22,218 nucleotides of DNA from Betaproteobacteria bacterium (GTDB lineage Bacteria; Pseudomonadota; Gammaproteobacteria; Burkholderiales; SG8-39): contig SCUH01000049.1 in the NCBI GenBank assembly GCA_004298295.1, positions 1-22,218 on the forward strand, given 5' to 3'. Position 1 is the stretch's first letter; the number at the start of each line of letters is the position of its first letter. The position numbers and the translations under genes are program-made. Of this stretch, positions 15,210-21,688 are shown in pieces. The notes beneath the pieces were generated by a model. The model saw nothing but the letters and a program-made list of their open reading frames with translations, did not search any database and was not told the DNA's origin.

Positions 15210-16634
15210 CTAGAGCCCGCGGTGCCACAGCTGCGCGGCCCACTCCTTCAGGCGCGCGCCGATCGAGCGCTGCGCCCATTGCTCGAGCGTAATCGGATTG
15301 GAAGTGGCCAGGTCCTTCTCGAACATGGCCTGCATCTGCACGCCGAATTCCTGGCCCAGGATGACGGCGTTGATTTCGTCGTTGTGCAGAAAGCTGCGCC
15401 AGTCGAGGTTGGTCGACCCGATGGTCGACCACACGCCGTCGATGACGGCGGTCTTGGCGTGGAGCAACGCATCGCGCCGCTCGTAGATCTTCACGCCGGC
15501 GCTCAGTAGTTCCTCGTAGCGGGAGCGTCCCGCATAGAGCACCAGCCACATATCGGTGTAGCTCGGCAGGATGATCTTCACGTTCACGCCGCGCCGGGCG
15601 GCATCCTTGAGCGCGGCGAGCAACTGCGGATCGGGGACAAAATAGGCGTTCGTCAGATAGACGCTGGTTTCGGCGCTGGCGATCGCCGAAATGAGCGTCG
15701 CATACATCAGCGTGTAGGGTTCATCGCTCGAACTGCCGATGGCGCGCACGACCTGCCTCCCCTTGCTGACGATCTGCGGCAGGTAGTTCCGCGGCGCAAT
15801 CGGTTCGCCCTTCTGCTTCTCCCAGGTCGCGAGGAACAGTTTCTGAAACTCGCCGACCACGGGTCCGTCCACCTGCAGGTGGGTATCCCGCCAGGGAGCC
15901 TTCGCCTCGGGGCGCGTGGTGGATCGCTGGGCAAAAGATCCGCCGGAATACACGCTGCTGATGTTCACCCCGCCGAGGAACGCGGTCCGGCCGTCGACGA
16001 TCAGCAGCTTGCGGTGATCGCGCTGATTGACGTCCCAGCCCTTCCTTGCGGTGAGCGGGTTGATGGGATTGTATTGCAGGACCTTGACGCCGCGGTCGGT
16101 GAGGCGCTTGAAGAATTCCCCGGGCGTGTTGATCGAACCTACGCTGTCGTAGATGAGATTCACCTGCACGTCCTGGGCCTGCTTCTCGATCAGCGCGTCC
16201 GCGAAGCGGTTGCCGATTTCATCGTCGTCGATGGTGTACGTTTCCACGTTGACATGGTCCTTCGCATTGCGAATGGCGGCAAACATGGCCTGAAAGGTGG
16301 TCGGACCGTCCTGCAGCAGCACGACCTCGTTGCCCACCATGAGGGGGCTGCCGACGATGGCCTCTTCGAACGCCAGATGCCGGTCGAAGATGCTGGTCTG
16401 CTCGCCGCTCTTGAGCCGATCGAGGATCGCTTTGCTTTTTTCGGTGGTCAGGCGGCCGAATGCCCCCTTGAGTTGCACCGGCCGGTCCAGGTGCAGTTCC
16501 ATGTCGGGGACGATGATCGGCAGCGAACCGCAACCGGCAACGAAGCCCAGAGGCGCCAGCGCCAGAAAGCGCGCGAATTTGCGCCAGCCCCCGGGCCGCT
16601 CTGTTGCGTCAGGTGAGGTCCCGGATCGTTCCAT
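15210..16634 (-). CDS. Phospholipase D family lipoprotein, cardiolipin synthase-like, 474 aa
   Basis: Transfers phosphatidyl groups, probably in cardiolipin synthesis. Both HKD motifs are intact: H207-R-K209-x4-D214 in DHRKLLIVDG and H392-A-K394-x4-D399 in HAKTAVIDG, each followed by GG or GS and N. The layout HRKLLIVDGRTAFLGGVNIS resembles ClsB-type enzymes. The N-terminus has basic residues (WRKFAR), a hydrophobic stretch and a lipobox FVAGC with Cys35, so the protein is likely anchored as a lipoprotein facing the periplasm, unlike cytosolic ClsB. The start is uncertain: ATG at 16634 is used, but a GTG at 16646 adds four residues; neither has a Shine-Dalgarno sequence. It is convergent with the OPT gene and transcribed alone. 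Confidence 0.83.
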   Translation of the reverse strand: MERSGTSPDATERPGGWRKFARFLALAPLGFVAGCGSLPIIVPDMELHLDRPVQLKGAFGRLTTEKSKAILDRLKSGEQTSIFDRHLAFEEAIVGSPLMVGNEVVLLQDGPTTFQAMFAAIRNAKDHVNVETYTIDDDEIGNRFADALIEKQAQDVQVNLIYDSVGSINTPGEFFKRLTDRGVKVLQYNPINPLTARKGWDVNQRDHRKLLIVDGRTAFLGGVNISSVYSGGSFAQRSTTRPEAKAPWRDTHLQVDGPVVGEFQKLFLATWEKQKGEPIAPRNYLPQIVSKGRQVVRAIGSSSDEPYTLMYATLISAIASAETSVYLTNAYFVPDPQLLAALKDAARRGVNVKIILPSYTDMWLVLYAGRSRYEELLSAGVKIYERRDALLHAKTAVIDGVWSTIGSTNLDWRSFLHNDEINAVILGQEFGVQMQAMFEKDLATSNPITLEQWAQRSIGARLKEWAAQLWHRGL

Positions 16635-16779
16635 ATGGTGTGGCACGCGTGCAGAGATTGGCTGGAGCAGGGCATCTACAGTGCCTCGTCGCGCCGCCGC
16701 GAAATGTACGCCAACGCACCGACGGTGTGCTGCGGGAAGCGCAGAATCCGCGGACTACTTGACTACTAGGGTGATTGCT

Positions 16780-17226
16780 ATGAAACGTCTGATTCTCGCA
16801 GCGGCCTTGGCGGTTCCCTTTGCGCTCAACGCGGCGCCCCCGGCCTCTTCGGCGTTCAAGGACTGCAGCATGAAGGCGAAGAAGACCACCCCGAAGGCTA
16901 CCCTGCTCAAGACCGCCACAGTGAAGGAAGCCGAGGCCAAGAGGATCGCTCTTGCCACCGCTGGTCCCGGCGCCAGGATCGTCAAGGGCGGCATCGAGAC
17001 GGAGGACGGCTGCCTGGTCTACTCGTATCACGTCAAGGACCCCGCCAAGTCGGGCCAGACGGAGGTGTTCGTCGATGCCGGCAATGGCAATGTGCTGAAG
17101 CAGGAGCAGGAAGGCGCCCTGCGCGCGGCGGCGGAGAAGCCGGTCGACAAGACCAAGGAGCTCGCGGCCAAGGCCAAGGAAAAGGTCACGGGTCAGCCCT
17201 CGACCTCGCACAACAAGCCCCAGTAA
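16780..17226 (+). CDS. Exported PepSY-domain protein, 148 aa
   Basis: Periplasmic protein of unknown function. A signal peptide (MKRLILAAALAVPFALNAA, cleaved near 18-19) is followed by a lysine-rich linker and one PepSY domain at about 45-110: VKEAEAKRIALATAGPGARI, then a GCLVYSYHVKD strand and the final VFVDAGNGNVLKQEQE, the typical Asp-x-x-x-G-x-V-L end. The tail is Lys/Ala-rich and probably helical (KTKELAAKAKEKVTG), then polar. PepSY modules often inhibit proteases or sense the envelope. AGGGTG lies six bases before the ATG. A strong terminator follows, so it is monocistronic. Confidence 0.85.
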   Translation: MKRLILAAALAVPFALNAAPPASSAFKDCSMKAKKTTPKATLLKTATVKEAEAKRIALATAGPGARIVKGGIETEDGCLVYSYHVKDPAKSGQTEVFVDAGNGNVLKQEQEGALRAAAEKPVDKTKELAAKAKEKVTGQPSTSHNKPQ

Positions 17227-17248
17227 TATCTTCCTCCGGCATTGCAGG

Positions 17249-17278
17249 TAGGCCGTCCTCGGGCGGCCTATTTTTTTT
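17249..17278 (+). terminator. Intrinsic terminator after the PepSY gene
   Basis: A seven-base stem TAGGCCG / CGGCCTA with an eight-base loop is followed at once by eight T. It starts 22 bases after the PepSY stop and ends just before the convergent SpoIIAA-like gene. The opposite strand lacks a T-tract, so it works rightward only. Confidence 0.9.
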
Positions 17279-17283
17279 GACAT

Positions 17284-17649
17284 TCAGGAGGACTTCAACC
17301 AGCTCAGCGCCTTCTCATGTTCGGCAAAGGGGAAGCGCCTGATTTCCGCCGCGGCGAAGTGCCTGGCAACGGCCTCGGCCACGGGGGCGACGGCGCTGTC
17401 CGTCACCAATGCCAGGCGTTCGATCATCTGCTGGTGGTCCCGGACGAAGCGCATGTGCGCGGTGAAGCCCGCAAAGCTCTCCCATCCCGGGAACGATTCG
17501 GACTGAATCAGCACGCCGTGAAGGCTGTCGTGGTCGGCGAGGTAAGCATCGACCGACGCACTGAGGCCGACGAAATCCTCCTGGCTCAGCGCGACGTTGG
17601 GTTTCAGCACCAGAATGCCTTCGGGCTTCATGATGGTGTATTCGAGCAT
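17284..17649 (-). CDS. SpoIIAA-like (STAS/SpoIIAA_like fold) protein, 121 aa
   Basis: Small cytosolic protein of the SpoIIAA_like family, related to STAS domains; its biological role is not known. The chain opens with a strand carrying GILVLKPNVALSQEDFVGLS and continues with VDAYLADHDSLHGVLIQSES, the usual alternating strand-helix order. FPGWESFAGFTAHMRFVRDH and a C-terminal IRRFPFAEHEKALSWL block follow, both characteristic of the family. A strong GGAGGAG lies directly before the ATG at 17649. It is 16 bases downstream of a 47-residue membrane protein gene on the same strand and probably shares its transcript. The phosphorylatable Ser of true anti-anti-sigma factors is not obvious, so signalling by phosphorylation is unlikely. 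Confidence 0.85.
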   Translation of the reverse strand: MLEYTIMKPEGILVLKPNVALSQEDFVGLSASVDAYLADHDSLHGVLIQSESFPGWESFAGFTAHMRFVRDHQQMIERLALVTDSAVAPVAEAVARHFAAAEIRRFPFAEHEKALSWLKSS

Positions 17650-17665
17650 GGGCTCCTCCGTTGGC

Positions 17666-17809
17666 TCAGTCCCAATCGTCGTCTCTCGGCAATGGCGCGA
17701 CCTTGGGCATCTTGTCGTGGCGGCGCTTCCAGCCGTAGAGGAACAAGCCCCCCAGCGCGGCGAGGGCCGCCACGAGGAAGATGACGAAATAGGGCGTCAC
17801 CCAGGTCAT
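17666..17809 (-). CDS. Small single-span membrane protein, 47 aa
   Basis: Not recognised. The frame runs from ATG at 17809 to TGA at 17666-17668. Residues 2-27 form one hydrophobic span (MTWVTPYFVIFLVAALAALG and GLFLYGW), followed by a positive patch KRRHDK and an acidic end PLPRDDDWD, so the N-terminus is probably outside and the tail cytoplasmic. AGGA lies about 13 bases before the start, rather far. The stop is 16 bases before the SpoIIAA-like gene and overlaps none of it. The clean membrane-protein composition and operon-like spacing argue that it is real, but it is too short to place in a family. Confidence 0.65.
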   Translation of the reverse strand: MTWVTPYFVIFLVAALAALGGLFLYGWKRRHDKMPKVAPLPRDDDWD

Positions 17810-17958
17810 GTGGGTTTGGCTTTCCTGTCAGTCACGCGGTTCCGACCATCGCGGAGCGCCGATGGCCATGAGCAGTGAAATTCTCCACCCCGAAACGTGC
17901 GTTGTCTGTGCGCCGTCGAACCGAAGCGTGGCGCTCGCCCCGCGGGCGATGCCCTAAG

Positions 17959-17972
17959 GTACGCCTGCGTAC
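17959..17972. repeat. Perfect inverted repeat GTACGC-CT-GCGTAC upstream of the HiPIP gene
   Basis: Six-base arms with a two-base spacer lie 91 bases before the HiPIP ATG and 22 bases before a TATGCT that could serve as -10 (17995-18000). This is a plausible place for a dimeric regulator near the -35 region, but the motif matches no operator I recognise. Confidence 0.35.
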
Positions 17973-18063
17973 AGATCGCCGCTGGATTCGCGCCTATGCT
18001 GGGAGCATCCCGGCAGATCGGGCCGGGACGAAAAGGAGACGCCTCGCGAGAAAGGATCGAAAG

Positions 18064-18393
18064 ATGAGAACCCGTGAGTCCCAGCGCAGAAATCTGCTCC
18101 GGTTGATGGTCGCCGGCGGTGTCGTGCTATGCGCGCCCGCGATGTGGGGCTGCAAGGAGCAGCAACAGCCCGCCGGAACCCCGGAAAAACCGCCCGCCGC
18201 CGCGACCCCGGCTCCTCCGAGCGGCAGCGGCAAGCTCAGTCAAGGCGAAGCGCAATACCAAGGTACGCCCAAGGCCGGCCAGAAATGCAGTCAGTGCATG
18301 CATTTCATCGCTGACTCAAGCTCCTGCAAGCTGGTCGAAGGTCAGATCAGCCCCGAGGGCTGGTGCAAGTTGTTTGCCGCAAAAGCGGCCTGA
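18064..18393 (+). CDS. High-potential iron-sulfur protein (HiPIP), 109 aa
   Basis: Periplasmic one-electron carrier with a 4Fe-4S cluster. The four ligands are Cys75 and Cys78 (CSQC), Cys88 and Cys101 (GWC), with the conserved ISPEGWC end and the KAGQKC start of the domain. The leader has a twin-arginine (SQRRNLLRL), a hydrophobic stretch and Cys30 in AMWGC, so it is a Tat substrate as HiPIPs are, possibly lipid-anchored, although Trp before Gly makes a poor lipobox. A Pro/Ala/Gly-rich linker (34-56) joins leader and domain. The ATG at 18064 is preceded by AGGAT; a longer upstream frame is Arg-rich and lacks a signal. Followed after 101 bases by a small Cys-rich gene. Confidence 0.9.
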   Translation: MRTRESQRRNLLRLMVAGGVVLCAPAMWGCKEQQQPAGTPEKPPAAATPAPPSGSGKLSQGEAQYQGTPKAGQKCSQCMHFIADSSSCKLVEGQISPEGWCKLFAAKAA

Positions 18394-18494
18394 TCCGCTT
18401 TCCTACGTTCCAGTGATCGGCGTTTGCCGCTGAAGCCTCGGTCCCGGTTCCTGCCATTCAGGCGTATGCTGCCCACAGAGGGAGGGAAAGCGCC

Positions 18495-18647
18495 ATGACC
18501 CTGTGCCCAGTCGCATTTGCAGTTGGCTGCCGGAAATGCCCGGCGTTCTCGGTGTGTCCCTTGAAAGGCGTCATCGGTGATTTCAAGGAAACCGACCCCG
18601 CCGAGCAGAAACCGCAGGCGACCGAGACGAAACGCGACGAGAAATAG
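18495..18647 (+). CDS. Small cysteine-rich protein, 50 aa
   Basis: Not recognised as a named family. The ATG at 18495 follows GGGAGGGAAAG, a good Shine-Dalgarno sequence, and the frame ends with TAG at 18645. Residues 4-21 carry four cysteines in C-x7-C-x2-C-x5-C (LCPVAFAVGCRKCPAFSVCP), followed by LKGVIGDFK and a charged Lys/Glu tail. The spacing would suit a zinc or iron-sulfur site. No signal peptide is present, so it is probably cytosolic, unlike the HiPIP before it. A TATGCT at 18465-18470 is a possible separate -10. It converges on the lipoprotein gene 13 bases downstream. Confidence 0.65.
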   Translation: MTLCPVAFAVGCRKCPAFSVCPLKGVIGDFKETDPAEQKPQATETKRDEK

Positions 18648-18660
18648 GCAGAGCCGCGGC

Positions 18661-19200
18661 TTACTTGGCTGCGGGTCTGCTGGCGACGATCTGGACGTCG
18701 GTTCCCTTGTCGCCCTTGGTCACGTGCACCTGGACCGTGGTCTTCGCCTGGTCATCGGCAAGCACCAGGCTGGCACCGCCATCGCCGCCGCTCATCTCCA
18801 TGAATTGCTTGCCCGTGGACAGGGACTTCAGGCGCTCGCGATAGAACGCCGCGACCTTGTCGGATGAGTCGGCACTGTGCAGCATGACCGTGTACATGCT
18901 GCCGTCGGGCGTGCTGACCTTCGAGGACTCGCCTTCGCCGGGTTTGGTGCCGGGATAGAACGGCACGCCCAGCTCGGTCTCGCCGACCTTGGCCCCGCCC
19001 ATTTCCATCTGCGTGGTCTTGCCGGAGGCGTCCGTGGTGGTGATCCTGGTCGAGCCGCCGGAAAGGTCGACCTTGGCCTTGGTGCCGTCCTTCTGGATCG
19101 CCGACTCGATCATCGCTTCCGCAGCCTTCTCCGGCGCCTTGCTGCAGGCGGCCAGCCCCGCCGCTACGGCAAGGCACAGGATCATCCGGTTCTTCATCAT
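18661..19200 (-). CDS. Putative lipoprotein, 179 aa
   Basis: Function unknown. The leader MMKNRMILCLAVAAGLAAC ends with a clear lipobox LAAC (Cys19), predicting a lipid-anchored envelope protein. The mature part starts with a helical Ala/Glu-rich stretch, then a Thr/Gly-rich strand region (GGSTRITTTDASGKTTQMEM), a VPFYPGTK segment, and a last block with VAAFYRERLKSLSTGKQFME followed by beta strands ending in VQIVASRP. The PFYPG...V..FY...L pattern is seen in several uncharacterised proteobacterial lipoproteins. The start at 19200 is chosen for the GGAG eight bases before it; the frame extends to 19233 without a leader-like benefit. Divergent from the binding-protein gene. Confidence 0.75.
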   Translation of the reverse strand: MMKNRMILCLAVAAGLAACSKAPEKAAEAMIESAIQKDGTKAKVDLSGGSTRITTTDASGKTTQMEMGGAKVGETELGVPFYPGTKPGEGESSKVSTPDGSMYTVMLHSADSSDKVAAFYRERLKSLSTGKQFMEMSGGDGGASLVLADDQAKTTVQVHVTKGDKGTDVQIVASRPAAK

Positions 19201-19266
19201 GGCGCGCGCTCCGCGAAAGCCTGAGAAGTTCATTGTCGAACATTGGCGGTGCAGTGTCGAGAATCG

Positions 19267-19280
19267 TGATCGTCAGATCA
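19267..19280. repeat. Inverted repeat TGATC-GTCA-GATCA in a divergent intergenic region
   Basis: Perfect five-base arms with a four-base spacer sit between the divergent lipoprotein and ABC_sub_bind genes, 66 bases from either start. Its arms are shifted by one base from the FNR arrangement (TGAT-N6-ATCA), so it is not an FNR site. Candidate operator only. Confidence 0.25.
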
Positions 19281-19345
19281 ACAAAGGCCCTTTTCTAACT
19301 GCGGCGAAAGCGTAGAGTCACCGGCAGTCCAGTCACGCATACGCA

Positions 19346-20350
19346 ATGAGCCTGAGACGACGCAGGCAGTTCCTGATCGCGGGGAGTGCGCTGCTCGCCG
19401 CGCCGCTCGTGCTGGCGCAGAACCGCCCGGCGGGAACGCCATTTCGCATCGGACTCTTCCCGGCGTTGGACGAACCCTTCTTGGGCTGGACGCATAAGGC
19501 GATGCAGGCAAGCGGATGGCAGCAGGGGCGTGACTACGTGTTCGTGCAGTCGGATGCCGGGTACGGCGAACCTACGGTGTCCGCGGCAACGCGTCTGATC
19601 AGCAGGAAAATCGATCTTGCCCTGGTCAACTCCACCGCCCATGCCGTCGCGCTGCATCGGGTGTCGGCCCAGGTTCCGATCGTGATGTGGGCGAGCGGCT
19701 ATCCGGTCGAAGCGGGGCTCGCGCTGAGTCTCGCGCGTCCCGGAAAGAACGTGACGGGCGTTACGTTCTACGCCGGGACCGGGATCTGGGGCAAGCTGCT
19801 CGAATTGCTGCACGAGTCGAAGCCCGGGATCCGCAGTATCGGCGTTGCCTGGGGGTACGTTCCCCCTGCGTTTCCCAGGGAGGAAGTCGAGCCCTGCTAT
19901 CGGGAGCTGAGGCAGGCAGCGCGCGCGCTCAAGCTCACGCTGCACATCGAGGCAATCGCGGTTCCCGAAGGCGTGCCGGCAGGGCTGGCGTCGCTTGAGG
20001 CCGCAAGACCCGATGCCCTGCTCGTGGCGGCAGGTCCGGGTTTTTTTTCCGAGCGCCACCGCGTCGTGCAGTTCGCCGTGGCGAGGCGAATTCCAACCGC
20101 CGCCGACTTTCGATGGCCTCCCGCGGGAGAGCCGGCGCCGCTTCTGACTTACGCCCCGTCGCATGCGGCGAACATGCGCAAAGCGACCTCCTACGTCGTG
20201 CGCATTCTGGAAGGCGGTGCCAGGCCAGGCGAGCTGCCGATCGAGCAGCCGTCGAAGTTCGAGCTGGTGGTAAACCTGAAGACGGCGAAAGCCATCGGCC
20301 TGTCGGTCCCGCCGTCGCTGCGGCTGCGCGCCGACGAGGTGATCGAATGA
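19346..20350 (+). CDS. ABC transporter substrate-binding protein (ABC_sub_bind family), 334 aa
   Basis: Periplasmic binding protein with two Rossmann-like lobes, PF04392 type. The leader LRRRRQFLIAGSALLAAPLV carries consecutive arginines before FLI, consistent with Tat export, and cleavage is likely after VLA near residue 24. The mature chain starts FRIGLFPAL and continues with the family's KIDLALVNSTAHAVALHRV, the inter-lobe VPIVMWASGYPVEAGLALSL with ARPGKNVTGVT, and ends with LPIEQPSKFELVVNLKTAKA and IGLSVPPSLRLRADEVIE, the diagnostic terminal block. Such genes are often orphans without permease or ATPase neighbours, as here. No clear Shine-Dalgarno sequence precedes the ATG. A run of eight T at 20041-20048 lies in frame and is prone to slippage. 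The ligand is unknown. Confidence 0.88.
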   Translation: MSLRRRRQFLIAGSALLAAPLVLAQNRPAGTPFRIGLFPALDEPFLGWTHKAMQASGWQQGRDYVFVQSDAGYGEPTVSAATRLISRKIDLALVNSTAHAVALHRVSAQVPIVMWASGYPVEAGLALSLARPGKNVTGVTFYAGTGIWGKLLELLHESKPGIRSIGVAWGYVPPAFPREEVEPCYRELRQAARALKLTLHIEAIAVPEGVPAGLASLEAARPDALLVAAGPGFFSERHRVVQFAVARRIPTAADFRWPPAGEPAPLLTYAPSHAANMRKATSYVVRILEGGARPGELPIEQPSKFELVVNLKTAKAIGLSVPPSLRLRADEVIE

Positions 20351-20377
20351 CCAGGCCTGCTGCGCACCGGCCGGACA

Positions 20378-21613
20378 TCAAAGGAACGCGAAGTCCACTT
20401 CCGGCTTTCGCCCGCTGACGAGGTCGGCCAGCGCGCGGCCCGAGCCGCAGGCATGCGTCCAGCCGAGCGTGCCGTGGCCCGTGTCGAGAAAAAGGTTGGT
20501 GTAGCGTGTGCGGCCGATGCAGGGAATGTTGCTCGGTGTCGCGGGGCGCAGCCCGGCCCAGAATTCGGCGCGCGCCGCATCGCCCGCCTGCGGAAACAGT
20601 TCCAGGGTCCGTTTCAGGATCGCCCGGCAGCGCACCTCGTTGATCGTCGTGTCGTAGCCGGTGAGCTCGGCGGTGCCGGCGATGCGCAAGCGCTCGCCCA
20701 GGCGCGAGAACACCAGCTTGTGCGACTCGTCCGAGAGCGACACGGTCCATGCGGCGGCCGCGTCCTTCACCGGCAGCGTCACGGAATAGCCCTTGGCGGG
20801 ATAGATCGGCAGCCGCACGCCGAGCGGCCGCAGCAGCAGCGGGCTGTAGCTCCCGAGCGCGACCACGTAGGCGTCGCCGCGAACGGGTTGACCGCCGGTC
20901 TCGACGCCCGCAACGCGATCGCCTGCCGTGGCGATGCGCGCGATCGGCCTGCCGTATTCGAAGCGCACGCCGCGCTTTTCGCACAGCGCCGCCAACTGCT
21001 GCGTAAACACGTGCGCGTCGCCCGACTCGTCGCTCGCCGCGTAGGTGCCGCCCGCGATCCGGTGCCGCGCGCTCGCGAGCGCCGGTTCGATCGCGACGCA
21101 TTCAGCCGTCGTCTTCGGCGCGCGATCGACGCCCAGGTCGCGCATCAGTTCGGCGGTACGCACCGCGGCCTCGAAATCGCGCGGCTCCGTGTACAGGTGC
21201 AGGATGCCGCGCTCGAGCTGGTGGTACCGGATGCCGGTCTGGCGGCGCAGCGCCTGCAGGGTAGCGCGACTGTACAACCCGAGGCGCACCAGCTGCACGA
21301 TGTTGCGCCGGTTCCGGCCGGGGAGGCATTCGCGCAGGAATTGCATTCCCCAGAGCCACTGCTGCGGATCGGCGCGCAGCCGAAAAAGCAGCGGCGCGTC
21401 GTCGCGCCCGAGCCACTTGAGGATCTTGCGGATGGCGCCGGGGTTGGCCCAGGGCTCGGCGTGGCTCACCGAGATCTGCCCGCCGTTGGCGAAGCTCGTT
21501 TCCATGCCGGCCGCCGCCTGGCGCTCGAGCACCAGGACGTCGTGGCCAGCCTCGCGCAGGAACCACGCCGCCGTGACGCCTGCGACGCCGGCGCCGAGGA
21601 CGATGATTCTCAC
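20378..21613 (-). CDS. dadA: D-amino acid dehydrogenase, DadA-like FAD oxidoreductase, 411 aa
   Basis: Membrane-associated flavoprotein that oxidises D-amino acids to 2-oxo acids and passes electrons to quinones. The chain starts VRIIVLGAGVAGVTAAWFLR, with the FAD motif GxGxxG at 7-12, then LERQAAAGMETSFANGGQIS, the DadA-specific T/S-S-A/F-AN-x-GQIS block. Later YPAKGYSVTLPV, FWAGLRPATPSNIPCIGRT and LFLDTGHGTLGWTHACGSG are diagnostic of DadA. It is about 20 residues shorter than the E. coli enzyme, mainly at the C-terminus. The GTG at 21613 is chosen because it matches the family start; an in-frame ATG at 21667 would add an 18-residue non-homologous stretch. Ribosome-binding sequence is weak. 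No alanine racemase (dadX) is next to it; the 3' end faces the binding-protein gene. Confidence 0.88.
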   Translation of the reverse strand: MRIIVLGAGVAGVTAAWFLREAGHDVLVLERQAAAGMETSFANGGQISVSHAEPWANPGAIRKILKWLGRDDAPLLFRLRADPQQWLWGMQFLRECLPGRNRRNIVQLVRLGLYSRATLQALRRQTGIRYHQLERGILHLYTEPRDFEAAVRTAELMRDLGVDRAPKTTAECVAIEPALASARHRIAGGTYAASDESGDAHVFTQQLAALCEKRGVRFEYGRPIARIATAGDRVAGVETGGQPVRGDAYVVALGSYSPLLLRPLGVRLPIYPAKGYSVTLPVKDAAAAWTVSLSDESHKLVFSRLGERLRIAGTAELTGYDTTINEVRCRAILKRTLELFPQAGDAARAEFWAGLRPATPSNIPCIGRTRYTNLFLDTGHGTLGWTHACGSGRALADLVSGRKPEVDFAFL

Positions 21614-21688
21614 CGGGCGACTTCGTACTTTGTGGGGTTCATGGCAATCTACGGGTTGGCACAACAAGTCGAATTGTAGGCAGGAACG

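Noticed and set aside
17846..17865. Inverted repeat CCATCG-N8-CGATGG
   Set aside because: Short arms, no T-tract and no promoter relation; frequent by chance in this sequence.
17996..18067. 23-codon frame whose TGA overlaps the HiPIP ATG, like a leader peptide
   Set aside because: No ribosome-binding sequence, and its ATG lies within the likely -10 hexamer; the overlap is probably chance.
18376..18389. Hairpin GCCGC-AAAA-GCGGC at the end of the HiPIP gene
   Set aside because: It lies inside the last codons and no T-tract follows, so it is not a credible intrinsic terminator.
21656..21671. TTGGCAC upstream of pta resembling a sigma-54 -24 element
   Set aside because: The -12 half does not fit: GTCG is found where TTGC is expected, and the GG-N10-GC rule fails.
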